Origin: Candidatus Hydrogenedentota bacterium
Lineage (GTDB): Bacteria; Hydrogenedentota; Hydrogenedentia; Hydrogenedentales; SLHB01
Length of the DNA stretch: 64,000 bases
NCBI GenBank assembly: GCA_020848835.1
Contig: JADLHJ010000069.1
Coordinates: forward strand, 116,533 to 180,532
Direction: 5' to 3'
A program made the position numbers and the translations under genes. Each line of letters opens with the position of its first letter. Within the stretch, counting starts at the first letter, position 1. Shown here one piece after another: positions 37,227 to 44,930 of the stretch. The notes beneath the pieces are model-generated. The model had not been told where the DNA came from. It was given only the letters and a program-made list of their open reading frames with translations, and ran no database searches.

Positions 37227-37706
37227 ATGATCTGGTGGATCATATTGTTCTTCGTCGGCGGCATCGCGCTGATCCTCGTCGAGTTTATTTTACCCGGACT
37301 GATCTGCGGGATTCTCGGCGGCATTCTCGTGTTTATCAGTTGCGTCATCGCACTTTACTGGCATCCTGAGCATGCAGTGGCAATCATCATGGGGGAAATC
37401 CTCGCGGTCATCGCATCGTTGATTGCGGGCTTCTATTTGATCGCACGATCGCCGCTTGGCAAAGCCATGGTGCTCAGTGATGCGCAAGACCCTTCCCAAG
37501 GCTGGGTGTCCGACGAATCGAACGAGGCCATCATCGGCACACTCGGACAAGTCGTCACCGCGCTGCGACCTGCAGGTACTATCGATATTCATGGCAAGAA
37601 GACCAGCGCCGTCTCCTCCGGCGATTTCATAGAGGACGGCGCGTGGGTAAAAGTGATTGAAGTGCGTGGCAACCGCGTGGTTGTCGAACCAGCGGCGAAG
37701 GCCTAG
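37227..37706 (+). CDS. Short NfeD family protein
   Basis: A 159-residue membrane protein of the short NfeD (NfeD1b) type: three or four hydrophobic segments (ILFFVGGIALILVEFILPGL, then ILGGILVFISCVIALYW and EILAVIASLIAGFYLIA) and a C-terminal OB-fold domain containing IIGTLGQVVTALRPAGTIDI, HGKKTSAVSSGDFIEDGAWV and VIEVRGNRVVVEP. It lacks a protease domain. Such proteins are usually encoded next to flotillin-like FloA, as here, and are thought to bind it. It starts directly after the stop codon of the preceding gene. Confidence 0.88.
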   Translation: MIWWIILFFVGGIALILVEFILPGLICGILGGILVFISCVIALYWHPEHAVAIIMGEILAVIASLIAGFYLIARSPLGKAMVLSDAQDPSQGWVSDESNEAIIGTLGQVVTALRPAGTIDIHGKKTSAVSSGDFIEDGAWVKVIEVRGNRVVVEPAAKA

Positions 37707-37718
37707 TCCTCGCGCGCA

Positions 37719-38342
37719 ATGGGTGAAGGAGTACTACGACTACTGACCCCTGTCGCCATCATTGTGGTGCTTGGCGCAATCTATATTTTAATCCGGCTAT
37801 TGGCACTTTGGCTGCGCGCACGCGCCTCTGGCGCGCCAGTCCCAATCGCGCGGATCGTGCGCATGGCGACGCTGCGTGTGAACCCACGGCCCGTGGTCGA
37901 TGCATATGCCATCGCCGCAACAGCCGGCGTCGATGCAACATTGGAAGACATCGAGAACCACGCAATGATGGGTGGACGCCTACAACGCACAGTCATCGCC
38001 TGCGCTGCCGCAAAAAAAGCGGATGTCGATTTGCCGTTCACAATGGCGCGCGCGATGGACCTGACCGGGCGCGACCCCATGGAAGTCGCACAGGACTTGA
38101 TTCGCGCGAAGCGCGACGGCGATCGCGAGGCTGCGGCAGCGGTGAACGCCGGCACCGCGCACGAGTTGATTGGCAAAGAAGCGGAGGTCAGTGTTGCGGT
38201 AGCGCCGCCCGGACTTGTAATTGTGGACGGTCAGCGCGTAGATGCGATATGTAGCACTGGTTACATCAAGAAGAATGCGAAGGTGAGAATCACCGCCGCA
38301 AAAGATAACATGGTAATAGTAGAACCCGTCGCGGAACCTTAG
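37719..38342 (+). CDS. FloA-like N-terminal domain fused to NfeD-type OB fold
   Basis: A 207-residue protein that combines two families. Residues about 1-140 follow the N-terminal part of FloA (ALWLRARASGAPVPIARIVRM, NHAMMGGRLQRTVIACAAAK, MARAMDLTGRDPMEVAQDLI), aligning with the neighbour gene's [14 protein letters not shown] and [17 protein letters not shown]. Residues about 145-205 follow an NfeD OB domain (LIGKEAEVSVAVAPPGLVIV, DGQRVDAICSTGYIKKNAKV, DNMVIVEP). The SPFH core and coiled coil of FloA are absent. It probably arose by duplication of floA and joining to an nfeD tail, and could link the two proteins. No ribosome site is clear. Confidence 0.75.
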   Translation: MGEGVLRLLTPVAIIVVLGAIYILIRLLALWLRARASGAPVPIARIVRMATLRVNPRPVVDAYAIAATAGVDATLEDIENHAMMGGRLQRTVIACAAAKKADVDLPFTMARAMDLTGRDPMEVAQDLIRAKRDGDREAAAAVNAGTAHELIGKEAEVSVAVAPPGLVIVDGQRVDAICSTGYIKKNAKVRITAAKDNMVIVEPVAEP

Positions 38343-38357
38343 GAAAGGACCATCAGA

Positions 38358-39380
38358 ATGCCACCCGGAATCTTCTATGTACTCGGCGCATTCGCCCTAA
38401 TCGTCGCGATCGTCATCGCGATTGTCTTCATCAACTTCATCAACCTCTGGATACAGGCTTGGGCCTCTGGCGCGCCAGTATCCTGGATCGCGCTCATCGT
38501 CATGCGTCTGCGAAAGGTGAATCCGAACATCATCGTGCAAAACCGTATCAATGCGGTGAAAGCCGGATTGAATGTCACCGTAGACGAACTGCAGACACAC
38601 TACCTTGCCGGCGGCAACGTGGTGCGTGTCGTACAAGCGCTTATTGCCGCGAGCAAAGCAAACATCGAACTGAGTTTTCAGCGCGCCTGCGCGATCGATC
38701 TCGCGGGCCGCGACATCCTCGACGCGGTGCAAACGTCGGTGAATCCCAAAGTAATAGACTGCCCCGATCCGCGCCAAGGTCTCACTGCCATCGCCGCTGT
38801 TGCGATGGACGGTATTCAACTAAAAGCGCGCGCGCGTGTTACGGTGCGCACCAACATCAACAGCCTCGTTGGTGGCGCAACGGAAGAAACGATTATCGCG
38901 CGTGTTGGCGAAGGTATCGTAACGACGATCGGTTCTGCCTCGACGCACAAGCAGGTGCTGGAAAACCCAGATCGAATTTCCAAAACCGTGTTGCAGCGCG
39001 GTCTTGACGCCGGCACCGCCTTCGAAATTCTCTCAATCGATATCGCAGACGTTGACGTCGGCGAGAACATCGGCGCGCAGTTGCAGACGCGTCAGGCCGA
39101 GGCCGACAAACAAATTGCACAGGCCCGCGCTGAAGAGCGCCGCGCTATGGCAACCGCGCGTGAACAGGAAATGCGCGCGCAAGTCGTCGAGATGCGCGCA
39201 CGCGTCGTCGAGGCCGAAGCCGAAGTGCCCAAGGCCATGGCCGATGCGTTCCGCAAAGGAAACTTGGGCATCATGGATTACTACAAAATGAAGAACGTCA
39301 TGGCCGACACCGCCATGCGTGAATCCATCTCGAAGACCGAAGGCGGCACAGGCGAAGAAGAAAAACACCCGCGCGGGTAA
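38358..39380 (+). CDS. floA: Flotillin-like protein FloA
   Basis: A 340-residue flotillin-like membrane scaffold of the FloA/YqfA family, which organises membrane microdomains. One hydrophobic hairpin lies at the N-terminus ([20 protein letters not shown]), then the family blocks [40 protein letters not shown] and [10 protein letters not shown]. The SPFH core follows, with [20 protein letters not shown], and a coiled coil rich in Ala, Arg and Glu before the C-terminus. AGGAAAGG precedes the ATG. Length is normal for the family. It is flanked by the NfeD-type genes it is expected to work with. Confidence 0.92.
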   Translation: MPPGIFYVLGAFALIVAIVIAIVFINFINLWIQAWASGAPVSWIALIVMRLRKVNPNIIVQNRINAVKAGLNVTVDELQTHYLAGGNVVRVVQALIAASKANIELSFQRACAIDLAGRDILDAVQTSVNPKVIDCPDPRQGLTAIAAVAMDGIQLKARARVTVRTNINSLVGGATEETIIARVGEGIVTTIGSASTHKQVLENPDRISKTVLQRGLDAGTAFEILSIDIADVDVGENIGAQLQTRQAEADKQIAQARAEERRAMATAREQEMRAQVVEMRARVVEAEAEVPKAMADAFRKGNLGIMDYYKMKNVMADTAMRESISKTEGGTGEEEKHPRG

Positions 39381-39395
39381 ACACGAAAAGCAACC

Positions 39396-40166
39396 ATGGA
39401 TAACATCGGCGAAGTCATATTTGCGGTGATGGCCCTGCTCTTCGCAGTGTTTGCAGGCATCAAGCGTTTCTTTGAAGGGAAAGATGTCGAGCGTCGCAGC
39501 CGCGAATCTGACTGGACCGCGGACGACTTGCCCGAGGAAACGCGGCGCATGTTGTTTGGCGAACCCGCTGCGACGACCGCGAGGCCCGCGCAGCCGAAGC
39601 ATAATCCAGATCCATTCGTGGAGGCGCGCGACATCTTCAAAGAAGTGCGTCGCCAGATTGAAGTGCAAACGGCAAGACCCAAACAAGGCGCCCCGCGTCC
39701 GCAGGCACCTCCACCCGTTCCGCAACAAAGCGCACCGATGGCGCGCCCCGCGCATCCACAGCAACCGCAGTTCCGTCCACAGCAACAGCCACAACGTTCT
39801 CCGCAGCCGCAGCGCCCGCCGTCACAGCCGCGCCACGTGCAAACGCAGCGTCCCGTCGCGCCACCGGCTCAGCCTCCGCGTATGGTGCCTCAACAAAGCC
39901 AAGGCGCGATGCAACGCCAACAACAAACGGATGAGCGCCGGTACGCGCAGCAGCAGCGCCGTCAGCCAACGCGGCCCGTGGTTCCGCTGCGCGAACCCGA
40001 TGAAGGGCCAACAATGCCCGTTTCACGTGCAAGGCAGGAGCGCCCGCGCGCGAAACCGATACGACGTCGCGGCCACTGGATCGCCGGCCCTGAGGATCTG
40101 CGTCGCGGCATCGTGCTCAGCGAGATTCTTGGCCCGCCACGCGCCATGCGTGAGCACGAGATTTGA
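39396..40166 (+). CDS. Proline/glutamine-rich protein linked to FloA
   Basis: A 256-residue protein with one N-terminal membrane helix (IFAVMALLFAVFAGIKRFF), a charged segment with WTADDLPEETRRMLFGEP, a long low-complexity region rich in Pro, Gln and Arg (about residues 80-205), and a conserved-looking end DLRRGIVLSEILGPPRAMRE. The layout suggests a cytoplasmic disordered linker between a membrane anchor and a short C-terminal motif. It follows floA by 15 bases, so a role at the same microdomains is likely but unproven. High CpG-rich codon use in the repeat region is the same as that of neighbours. Confidence 0.7.
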   Translation: MDNIGEVIFAVMALLFAVFAGIKRFFEGKDVERRSRESDWTADDLPEETRRMLFGEPAATTARPAQPKHNPDPFVEARDIFKEVRRQIEVQTARPKQGAPRPQAPPPVPQQSAPMARPAHPQQPQFRPQQQPQRSPQPQRPPSQPRHVQTQRPVAPPAQPPRMVPQQSQGAMQRQQQTDERRYAQQQRRQPTRPVVPLREPDEGPTMPVSRARQERPRAKPIRRRGHWIAGPEDLRRGIVLSEILGPPRAMREHEI

Positions 40167-40188
40167 TCGGAAGCGCTCGCCACGCCGC

Positions 40189-41157
40189 TTACTGCTCTTT
40201 GCGCGCTACCATAACAAACGTAAGCGACTCACCCGGTGCAACATCGCGCACCGGATTGCACGTGTACCCTTGCAGGTTGGCGCGAACGATGTAGAGTTCT
40301 TCTTGTAGATTCTTCACCCGGAACTTTCCAGAAGCGTCAGTCATCGCCGCGATCTCTCGATCTTCGTCTTTGCCAACAGCCTGCGCAAGCACGTATACGC
40401 CGGAGACGGGACGGCCTTGTTCGTCCGTGACAACGCCGGTGATGTCGCCCCGCCCCGCATCGAGCACGAGATCAACGCCGGTCAAATGTTGGCCTGACTG
40501 CAACATCACGGTTCCGGCCTTCTGATCCGTGGATTGAAAGCCACTGGGGTCATATTCGCCCACGAACAGGTTGTATTCACCCTCGCGCAGCGACATCACG
40601 ACAAACTCGCCATCGATATTGGTCTGCGCATGCCCTATGCTCGCCTGCCAACGTTCTTCGCTATTTCGCCGCGCCAAGGCTTCTTCCATGGTCATTCGAA
40701 GCCGTTCGCCCGCAGGCCGCGCGTTGATCATCGCGAATACTGGTTCGCCGTTCGTGTTAACAACACGTCCAGCAATCGAACCCGACAGTTTTTCCGTTAG
40801 CCGTAGAACAACACCGTGTACGCCGCCTTCCGGCACGATGATCGGCTCCATGATTCCCGACTTGCCGCGTTCACTTGATGCCATCAGAACGAGTTCGTAA
40901 CCCGGTTCCGTAAAGATCGCCACTATTGAAAACGTTCCATCCTGATTGCTTAACGCGCGCCCCATGCCTTCTTGTCCCATGCTGCCAGGTTCCCAAGCCC
41001 TTGCTTCGACAGAAGCACCTGCGACAGGCTCGCCGCGTTGATCCAAAACCAAACCATCCACCACAACGGCTTCGGGTATATGGATATCGAATTCCGTCTC
41101 GACGCTGTCTTCAGGGACGGTGAGCGACTTTCGCGCTGACACGTTTGTTCCTCCCAT
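40189..41157 (-). CDS. C-terminal part of frameshifted sigma factor/Cna-B-like protein
   Basis: This frame continues the gene read from 43076. It carries further carboxypeptidase-regulatory-like (Cna-B-type) domains, recognisable from VVDGLVLDQRGEPVAGASVE, GSIAGRVVNTNGEPVFAMIN and DITGVVTDEQGRPVSGVYVL. Upstream of its first ATG the same frame reads NQFYVFMGGTN, which joins naturally to GLAPG of the other frame if one base is added near 41178-41185, where the sequence has short G and C runs. It is therefore most likely one protein of about 960 residues with a one-base indel, either real or a sequencing error. Confidence 0.75.
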   Translation of the reverse strand: MGGTNVSARKSLTVPEDSVETEFDIHIPEAVVVDGLVLDQRGEPVAGASVEARAWEPGSMGQEGMGRALSNQDGTFSIVAIFTEPGYELVLMASSERGKSGIMEPIIVPEGGVHGVVLRLTEKLSGSIAGRVVNTNGEPVFAMINARPAGERLRMTMEEALARRNSEERWQASIGHAQTNIDGEFVVMSLREGEYNLFVGEYDPSGFQSTDQKAGTVMLQSGQHLTGVDLVLDAGRGDITGVVTDEQGRPVSGVYVLAQAVGKDEDREIAAMTDASGKFRVKNLQEELYIVRANLQGYTCNPVRDVAPGESLTFVMVARKEQ

Positions 41158-43076
41158 GAAAACGTAGAACTGATTTGCCCTGGGGCCAGGCCAGCGATTT
41201 CATAGTGACCCGCCTCATCTGTTTCGGCAGATTTTCGCGAGATGCTTTTATTCGTCGCATGGGAGGCACGAACGATTGCATTCGCCACGGGCGTTTGAGT
41301 TTTTTCCCGCAATACCCGGCCGCGCACCGCGACTCCCGTTTGCGCGGTAATTTCCAGTCCTGAAACAGGCGCTGCACGAGGCACCGTGACCTCGATTCTG
41401 CCGTCGGCAAAAAACATCGCATCATGCCCGCTGCTCAACACGTATGTTCCTTCCTGCAATTCCTGGATTAGAAAGTTTCCTGCGCTGTCTGTTTCGACTG
41501 ACCTGGAGCTCTCGTTTGAATCCTTTGCCAGCATGCGAATGGGAAAGTCTGGTAGGACGTTATGCGTTACGCCATCACGTACGACGCCTGCGATACTCGA
41601 ACCAAGTGCTACGCGCACGACGGCTTCTGCGTTGCTGTCCGTGGTAACAGCGTCGCTGTCACCCGGCGCATAGCCTTCCGCAATCGCACGGAATCGGTAA
41701 AGCCCGACGGGCAAGTTGGTGAATTCGAAGCGCCCGTCGCTGTTGGTATCTTGTGCATCAGGGCAGCCTTCAATCGTGGAACTTTGTGAAAGATCCTTTT
41801 CGAATACGACGACGCGCGCCCCCGCAAGGGGTTGTCCTTCGTCATTGAGAACCTTGCCCGCAATTTTTCCAGTACGATGTAGAAATAACGCAAGTTCCTG
41901 ACTATACATATCAGGAAGAAACGCCGTGCGGCGCTGTTCGGAACGCGTATTTCCGCGCTCCGCCACTAACCAAGCCCATCCCTGCGGCAGGTCGTTAAGG
42001 TTCGCAAATCCTTCTGCATCGGTTGTTGCTTCGAACGTGGCGGCAAGCGTTTGGTCCGACTCTGTAGACTCCGAGTATTGTAGGGTCAACTTCGCGCCGG
42101 GTGCCGGGGCACCCGCTTCGTCGTATACGTAGACGGACAGATGGCCAACAGGTTGCGTAGACTTTTCGACTGGTTTTGGAATCAATTCAGGACGAATCTC
42201 CGCCTTTGCGAGGGAGACTGCTGGTTTTTGGGGTTTTGTTTCTGGTGTAACCGTTTGCGCGGGTGGAGGCGGAACAAGCACAGCTTGCTTGGGCGGGGTC
42301 GCCGTTTTTTTCGATTGCGTCAGCAGGGCTGCGACTGTAATCACCGCGGCAATTGCGCAGACACCAACAATCATTTTTTGTGCTGTTGTCATAACTAGGG
42401 CTCCTAGTGTAAGACCGGCGACTGATGCTTGCGCGGCAGATGCATGGGTTATGCCGCTGATTGCCAATTTTGCGACTGCTTGTTCGAGCGTGACAGGAAC
42501 CATTACGGCATGCGCGCGAATCGCGTCGAGCGAAGCTCCCAAGACAATTACAGTCGTTATGCAGCCGCGTCGTAGCAGTTGTTCGCGAATGCGTTGGACC
42601 GCGTGCGCAATTCGGTGCGATACCGCGGAACGCGAAATGCCCAACGACTGAGCAATGGCATCATGGGTCTGCCCATCGAAAAAATGCAATAGTAAAGGCA
42701 GTCGATATTGTTCCGGCAAGTCGGCAATGCACGCGTCCACGTGCGCATAGACCTCGTCGTAGGATGGCGCAGATGCATGTTCGCCATTCTGGGAGCTTGC
42801 CTGTTCGCGCTGTGTGCGCCGATTGTTCGAGCGGATGAGATTAAGACACCTGTTTGTCGCGACTCGGTGCAACCATGGGCCAAGTTGCGAGGGAGCATTC
42901 TTCCGAATGCCCGCAAGGGTCTCGAAGCACTCCTGTGTAATGTCTTCGGCATCGGCCGGCTCACGGAGAATGCGCAGACACGTCGCGTAGACCATAGGCA
43001 TATATTTCTGCGCCAGCTCGCGGAAGGCTTCCGCGTCACATGAATCCATCCATCGGCTCAGTAAAGCGGCATCCAT
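40950..43076 (-). CDS. ECF sigma factor fused to membrane helix and Cna-B-like domains (N-terminal part, frameshifted)
   Basis: The first 170 residues are an ECF-type sigma factor: region 2 (AFRELAQKYMPMVYATCLRI, DAEDITQECFETL) and region 4 (IADLPEQYRLPLLLHFFDGQ, THDAIAQSLGISRSAVSHRI). A membrane helix follows near residues 234-253 (MIVGVCAIAAVITVAALLT), then a proline-rich linker and several carboxypeptidase-regulatory-like beta domains with the pattern GxVxDExGxPxxGA. The sigma domain would be cytoplasmic and the repeats periplasmic. In this frame the last 50 or so residues, after GLAPG, are out of register; the true continuation is in the frame at 40189-41157. Coding is otherwise intact. 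Confidence 0.82.
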   Translation of the reverse strand: MDAALLSRWMDSCDAEAFRELAQKYMPMVYATCLRILREPADAEDITQECFETLAGIRKNAPSQLGPWLHRVATNRCLNLIRSNNRRTQREQASSQNGEHASAPSYDEVYAHVDACIADLPEQYRLPLLLHFFDGQTHDAIAQSLGISRSAVSHRIAHAVQRIREQLLRRGCITTVIVLGASLDAIRAHAVMVPVTLEQAVAKLAISGITHASAAQASVAGLTLGALVMTTAQKMIVGVCAIAAVITVAALLTQSKKTATPPKQAVLVPPPPAQTVTPETKPQKPAVSLAKAEIRPELIPKPVEKSTQPVGHLSVYVYDEAGAPAPGAKLTLQYSESTESDQTLAATFEATTDAEGFANLNDLPQGWAWLVAERGNTRSEQRRTAFLPDMYSQELALFLHRTGKIAGKVLNDEGQPLAGARVVVFEKDLSQSSTIEGCPDAQDTNSDGRFEFTNLPVGLYRFRAIAEGYAPGDSDAVTTDSNAEAVVRVALGSSIAGVVRDGVTHNVLPDFPIRMLAKDSNESSRSVETDSAGNFLIQELQEGTYVLSSGHDAMFFADGRIEVTVPRAAPVSGLEITAQTGVAVRGRVLREKTQTPVANAIVRASHATNKSISRKSAETDEAGHYEIAGLAPGQISSTFSWEEQTCQRESRSPSLKTASRRNSISIYPKPLWWMVWFWINAASLSQVLLSKQGLGNLAAWDKKAWGAR

Positions 43077-43119
43077 GATTCAGATCCTTGGGTAAGGCCA
43101 CCACATATTTCGCACAAAT

Positions 43120-43138
43120 CGTTGACCGCGGATCAACG
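43120..43138. repeat. Inverted repeat CGTTGA-N7-TCAACG
   Basis: Six-base arms CGTTGA and TCAACG around CCGCGGA, in the divergent region between the sigma-fusion gene and the dienelactone hydrolase gene, 44 bases upstream of the sigma-fusion start. It may be an operator or a hairpin in the leader. Confidence 0.4.
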
Positions 43139-43160
43139 TATCCGATGAATAGACACCACC

Positions 43161-43176
43161 TCACCCAATTTGGTGA
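43161..43176. repeat. Near-palindrome TCACCCAATTTGGTGA
   Basis: Fourteen of 16 positions are symmetric (TCACC-n-AATT-n-GGTGA). It is centred in the 193-base divergent region and could be a binding site for a dimeric regulator acting on either gene. Confidence 0.4.
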
Positions 43177-43269
43177 ATGAACGGTGGCAGAAGAGAATTG
43201 AATTGAAAACGTAGCAGGAATACGCTCTTAGCGCTGCAAGCAACGTCTCGTCACAAAGGAGTTCCTGCT

Positions 43270-44043
43270 ATGAATATACGTACGGGGGTCTTATTCGCCT
43301 GCATGGCACTTTCGTTGCACGCCGAAATTAAAACCGAGATGATTCAATACAAAGACGGCGACACCGTGCTCGAAGGCATGATCGCCTATGACGATTCATC
43401 CACCGCGAAGCGCCCCGGCGTGGTTGTCGTGCATGAATGGTGGGGACTCAACGACCACTCGAAGAATTCCGCAAAGAAACTCGCGGAGTTGGGCTATGTG
43501 GGTTTCGCCGCTGACATGTACGGCAAAGGCGTGACCACGGACGACCCTGCTCAGGCAGGCAAAATGTCTGGCGCATTGAAAGGCGATCGGCCGACCCTTC
43601 GCAAGCGCGCGCAAGCCGCGCTCGACACGCTTGCCGCGTTCAAATACACCGACGCCACGAGACTGGGAGCAATCGGCTACTGCTTCGGCGGCACGACTGC
43701 TCTCGAAATTGCGCGCAGCGGCGCGCCCGTGAAAGGCATTGTGAGTTTTCATGGCGCGCTCGGCACACCCACTCCGGCAGACGCCAAGAACATCAAGTGC
43801 CCGGTTCTTGTGTGCCACGGCGCTGAAGATCCTTTCGTCCCGGCCGCGGAAGTGGCGGACTTCAAGAAAGAGATGGACGCTGCAAAGGTTAAGTACACCT
43901 TCATCGCCTACCCAGGTGCAGTCCATAGCTTCACCAATCCCGATGTAGACCGCCACAAACTCAACGGCGCCAAGTACGACAAGGCAGCGACCGAAAAATC
44001 ATGGGCAGATATGCAGGCGTTTTTCGCGCAGGCATTCCAGTAA
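43270..44043 (+). CDS. Exported dienelactone hydrolase family protein
   Basis: A 257-residue alpha/beta hydrolase of the dienelactone hydrolase family, with a short signal peptide (TGVLFACMALSLHA). The catalytic triad is Cys138 in GYCFGGTTALE, Asp187 in CHGAEDPFVPA and His219 in PGAVHSFTNP; Glu56 in VVVHEWWGLND matches the Glu that steers the nucleophile. Exported members are common and usually have no known substrate, so I do not assign a pathway. AAAGGAG lies 8 bases before the ATG. It stands alone, ended by a bidirectional terminator. Confidence 0.88.
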   Translation: MNIRTGVLFACMALSLHAEIKTEMIQYKDGDTVLEGMIAYDDSSTAKRPGVVVVHEWWGLNDHSKNSAKKLAELGYVGFAADMYGKGVTTDDPAQAGKMSGALKGDRPTLRKRAQAALDTLAAFKYTDATRLGAIGYCFGGTTALEIARSGAPVKGIVSFHGALGTPTPADAKNIKCPVLVCHGAEDPFVPAAEVADFKKEMDAAKVKYTFIAYPGAVHSFTNPDVDRHKLNGAKYDKAATEKSWADMQAFFAQAFQ

Positions 44044-44051
44044 ATAAGAAA

Positions 44052-44085
44052 AAAGGCCCCGCACTCGATTGGTGCGGGGGCCTTT
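44052..44085. terminator. Bidirectional terminator between convergent genes
   Basis: AAAGGCCCCGCAC pairs with GTGCGGGGGCCTTT (one bulged base) around a 7-base loop. On the minus strand the stem is followed by TTTTTTCTT, a strong termination signal for the GGDEF-like gene; on the plus strand the tail is CCTTTGCAATT and weaker. Confidence 0.8.
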
Positions 44086-44104
44086 GCAATTCCAGTAATC
44101 CTGT

Positions 44105-44668
44105 TTAATGAATTCGCGCGGCAGTAAAAGTTCCCGTCGTTTCTGGGCGCAACTGCGTCGAAACTTTCTCATGGCGCTCTAGCGCGAGATTGAGAAAATC
44201 CTCGGCTTGGTTCGCGTCCACAGGGAATGTCGTCACCGTAAAGCCATAGCCACGGATGAACTGCTCGATGTCCGCCTGCAAGCGCTCCAGGGCGCGGTGG
44301 GCGCCATCTTCCGGGGTCTCGACCAGTAGAATTGCAAGGCCGTGATTGCTTAAAGTAAAGACCTGATCGGTCGCGCGGAGTTCACCCGTCAGCCGGACAC
44401 CCAATCGGGGTACCGAATCGTCCGCTCCGGGAGGCGCGCACAAGGTCAACAAAGTGGCCGAAGCCGGATATCGAATCGAGCGGTCTATCTCTTCGCGCAC
44501 GCGCGCATGAAGGTAGGTTTCCGTTCGCAGGCCGGTTGAGGGGTCGCGATAGGCCAGCTTCTCGAGGAGGTGGCAGCGCCGTTCGAGTTCCGTGCGACGT
44601 TGCACTTCTTCTCGTAGACGGCCTTGCAGCTCTTCGACAACTGACTTGAGTTTAGCGATATCGTCCAT
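44105..44668 (-). CDS. Degenerate GGDEF-domain protein
   Basis: A 187-residue cytoplasmic protein. An N-terminal coiled coil (KLKSVVEELQGRLREEVQRR) leads into a GGDEF-type domain: LAYRDPSTGLRTETYLHARV matches the usual D-x-L-T-G-L-x-N-R-R start, and LAILLVETPEDGAHRALERL matches the stretch after the signature. The signature itself is replaced by LSNHG, so it should not make cyclic di-GMP; it may bind a nucleotide or a partner. I chose the ATG at 44668 after GGGGAGGT; the upstream reading has no such site. It has a sigma-54-type promoter just upstream and shares the intergenic region with the receiver-pseudokinase gene. Confidence 0.78.
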   Translation of the reverse strand: MDDIAKLKSVVEELQGRLREEVQRRTELERRCHLLEKLAYRDPSTGLRTETYLHARVREEIDRSIRYPASATLLTLCAPPGADDSVPRLGVRLTGELRATDQVFTLSNHGLAILLVETPEDGAHRALERLQADIEQFIRGYGFTVTTFPVDANQAEDFLNLALERHEKVSTQLRPETTGTFTAARIH

Positions 44669-44698
44669 CCGACCTCCCCACCGCGTGACACTAAAAGC

Positions 44699-44713
44699 GC
44701 AAATCACATGCCA
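44699..44713 (-). promoter_or_regulatory. Sigma-54 promoter of the GGDEF-like gene
   Basis: On the minus strand TGGCATGTGATTTGC has TGGCA and TTGC with the required 12-base spacing from GG to GC. The predicted start is near 44687, 19 bases before the ATG at 44668, leaving room for the GGGGAGGT ribosome site. Confidence 0.75.
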
Positions 44714-44820
44714 AAGATGCGAAGTAGCAAATTATATCACGAAGATACTCAAAATGAAAGAGTTATGCAAGTGATATAGCAATAGTGTAAAATAGCGCTT
44801 TGACCGATGCCACAGGAAGG

Positions 44821-44836
44821 TTGTCAAGTTTGACAA
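44821..44836. promoter_or_regulatory. Inverted repeat TTGTC-AAGTTT-GACAA, candidate enhancer site
   Basis: Same half sites and spacing as the palindrome upstream of the PEP-CTERM gene, extended by one G-C pair outside. Its centre is 129-130 bases upstream of the -12 element of the GGDEF-like gene promoter and about 100 bases upstream of the receiver-pseudokinase start, so it could serve either direction. Confidence 0.65.
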
Positions 44837-44930
44837 CTTTTTTAGCGTGAGGCCGACAATTCGGTGTCGAATAAAGACACTACAAGACCACGAAAACTGC
44901 GGGGACTTCAACCTGAATGATGGATATAAA

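Noticed and set aside
44795..44813. TGGCATCGGTCAAAGC on the minus strand near the GGDEF-like gene
   Set aside because: Spacing from GG to GC is off by one base, and a better-spaced site with TTGC lies closer to the gene at 44699-44713.
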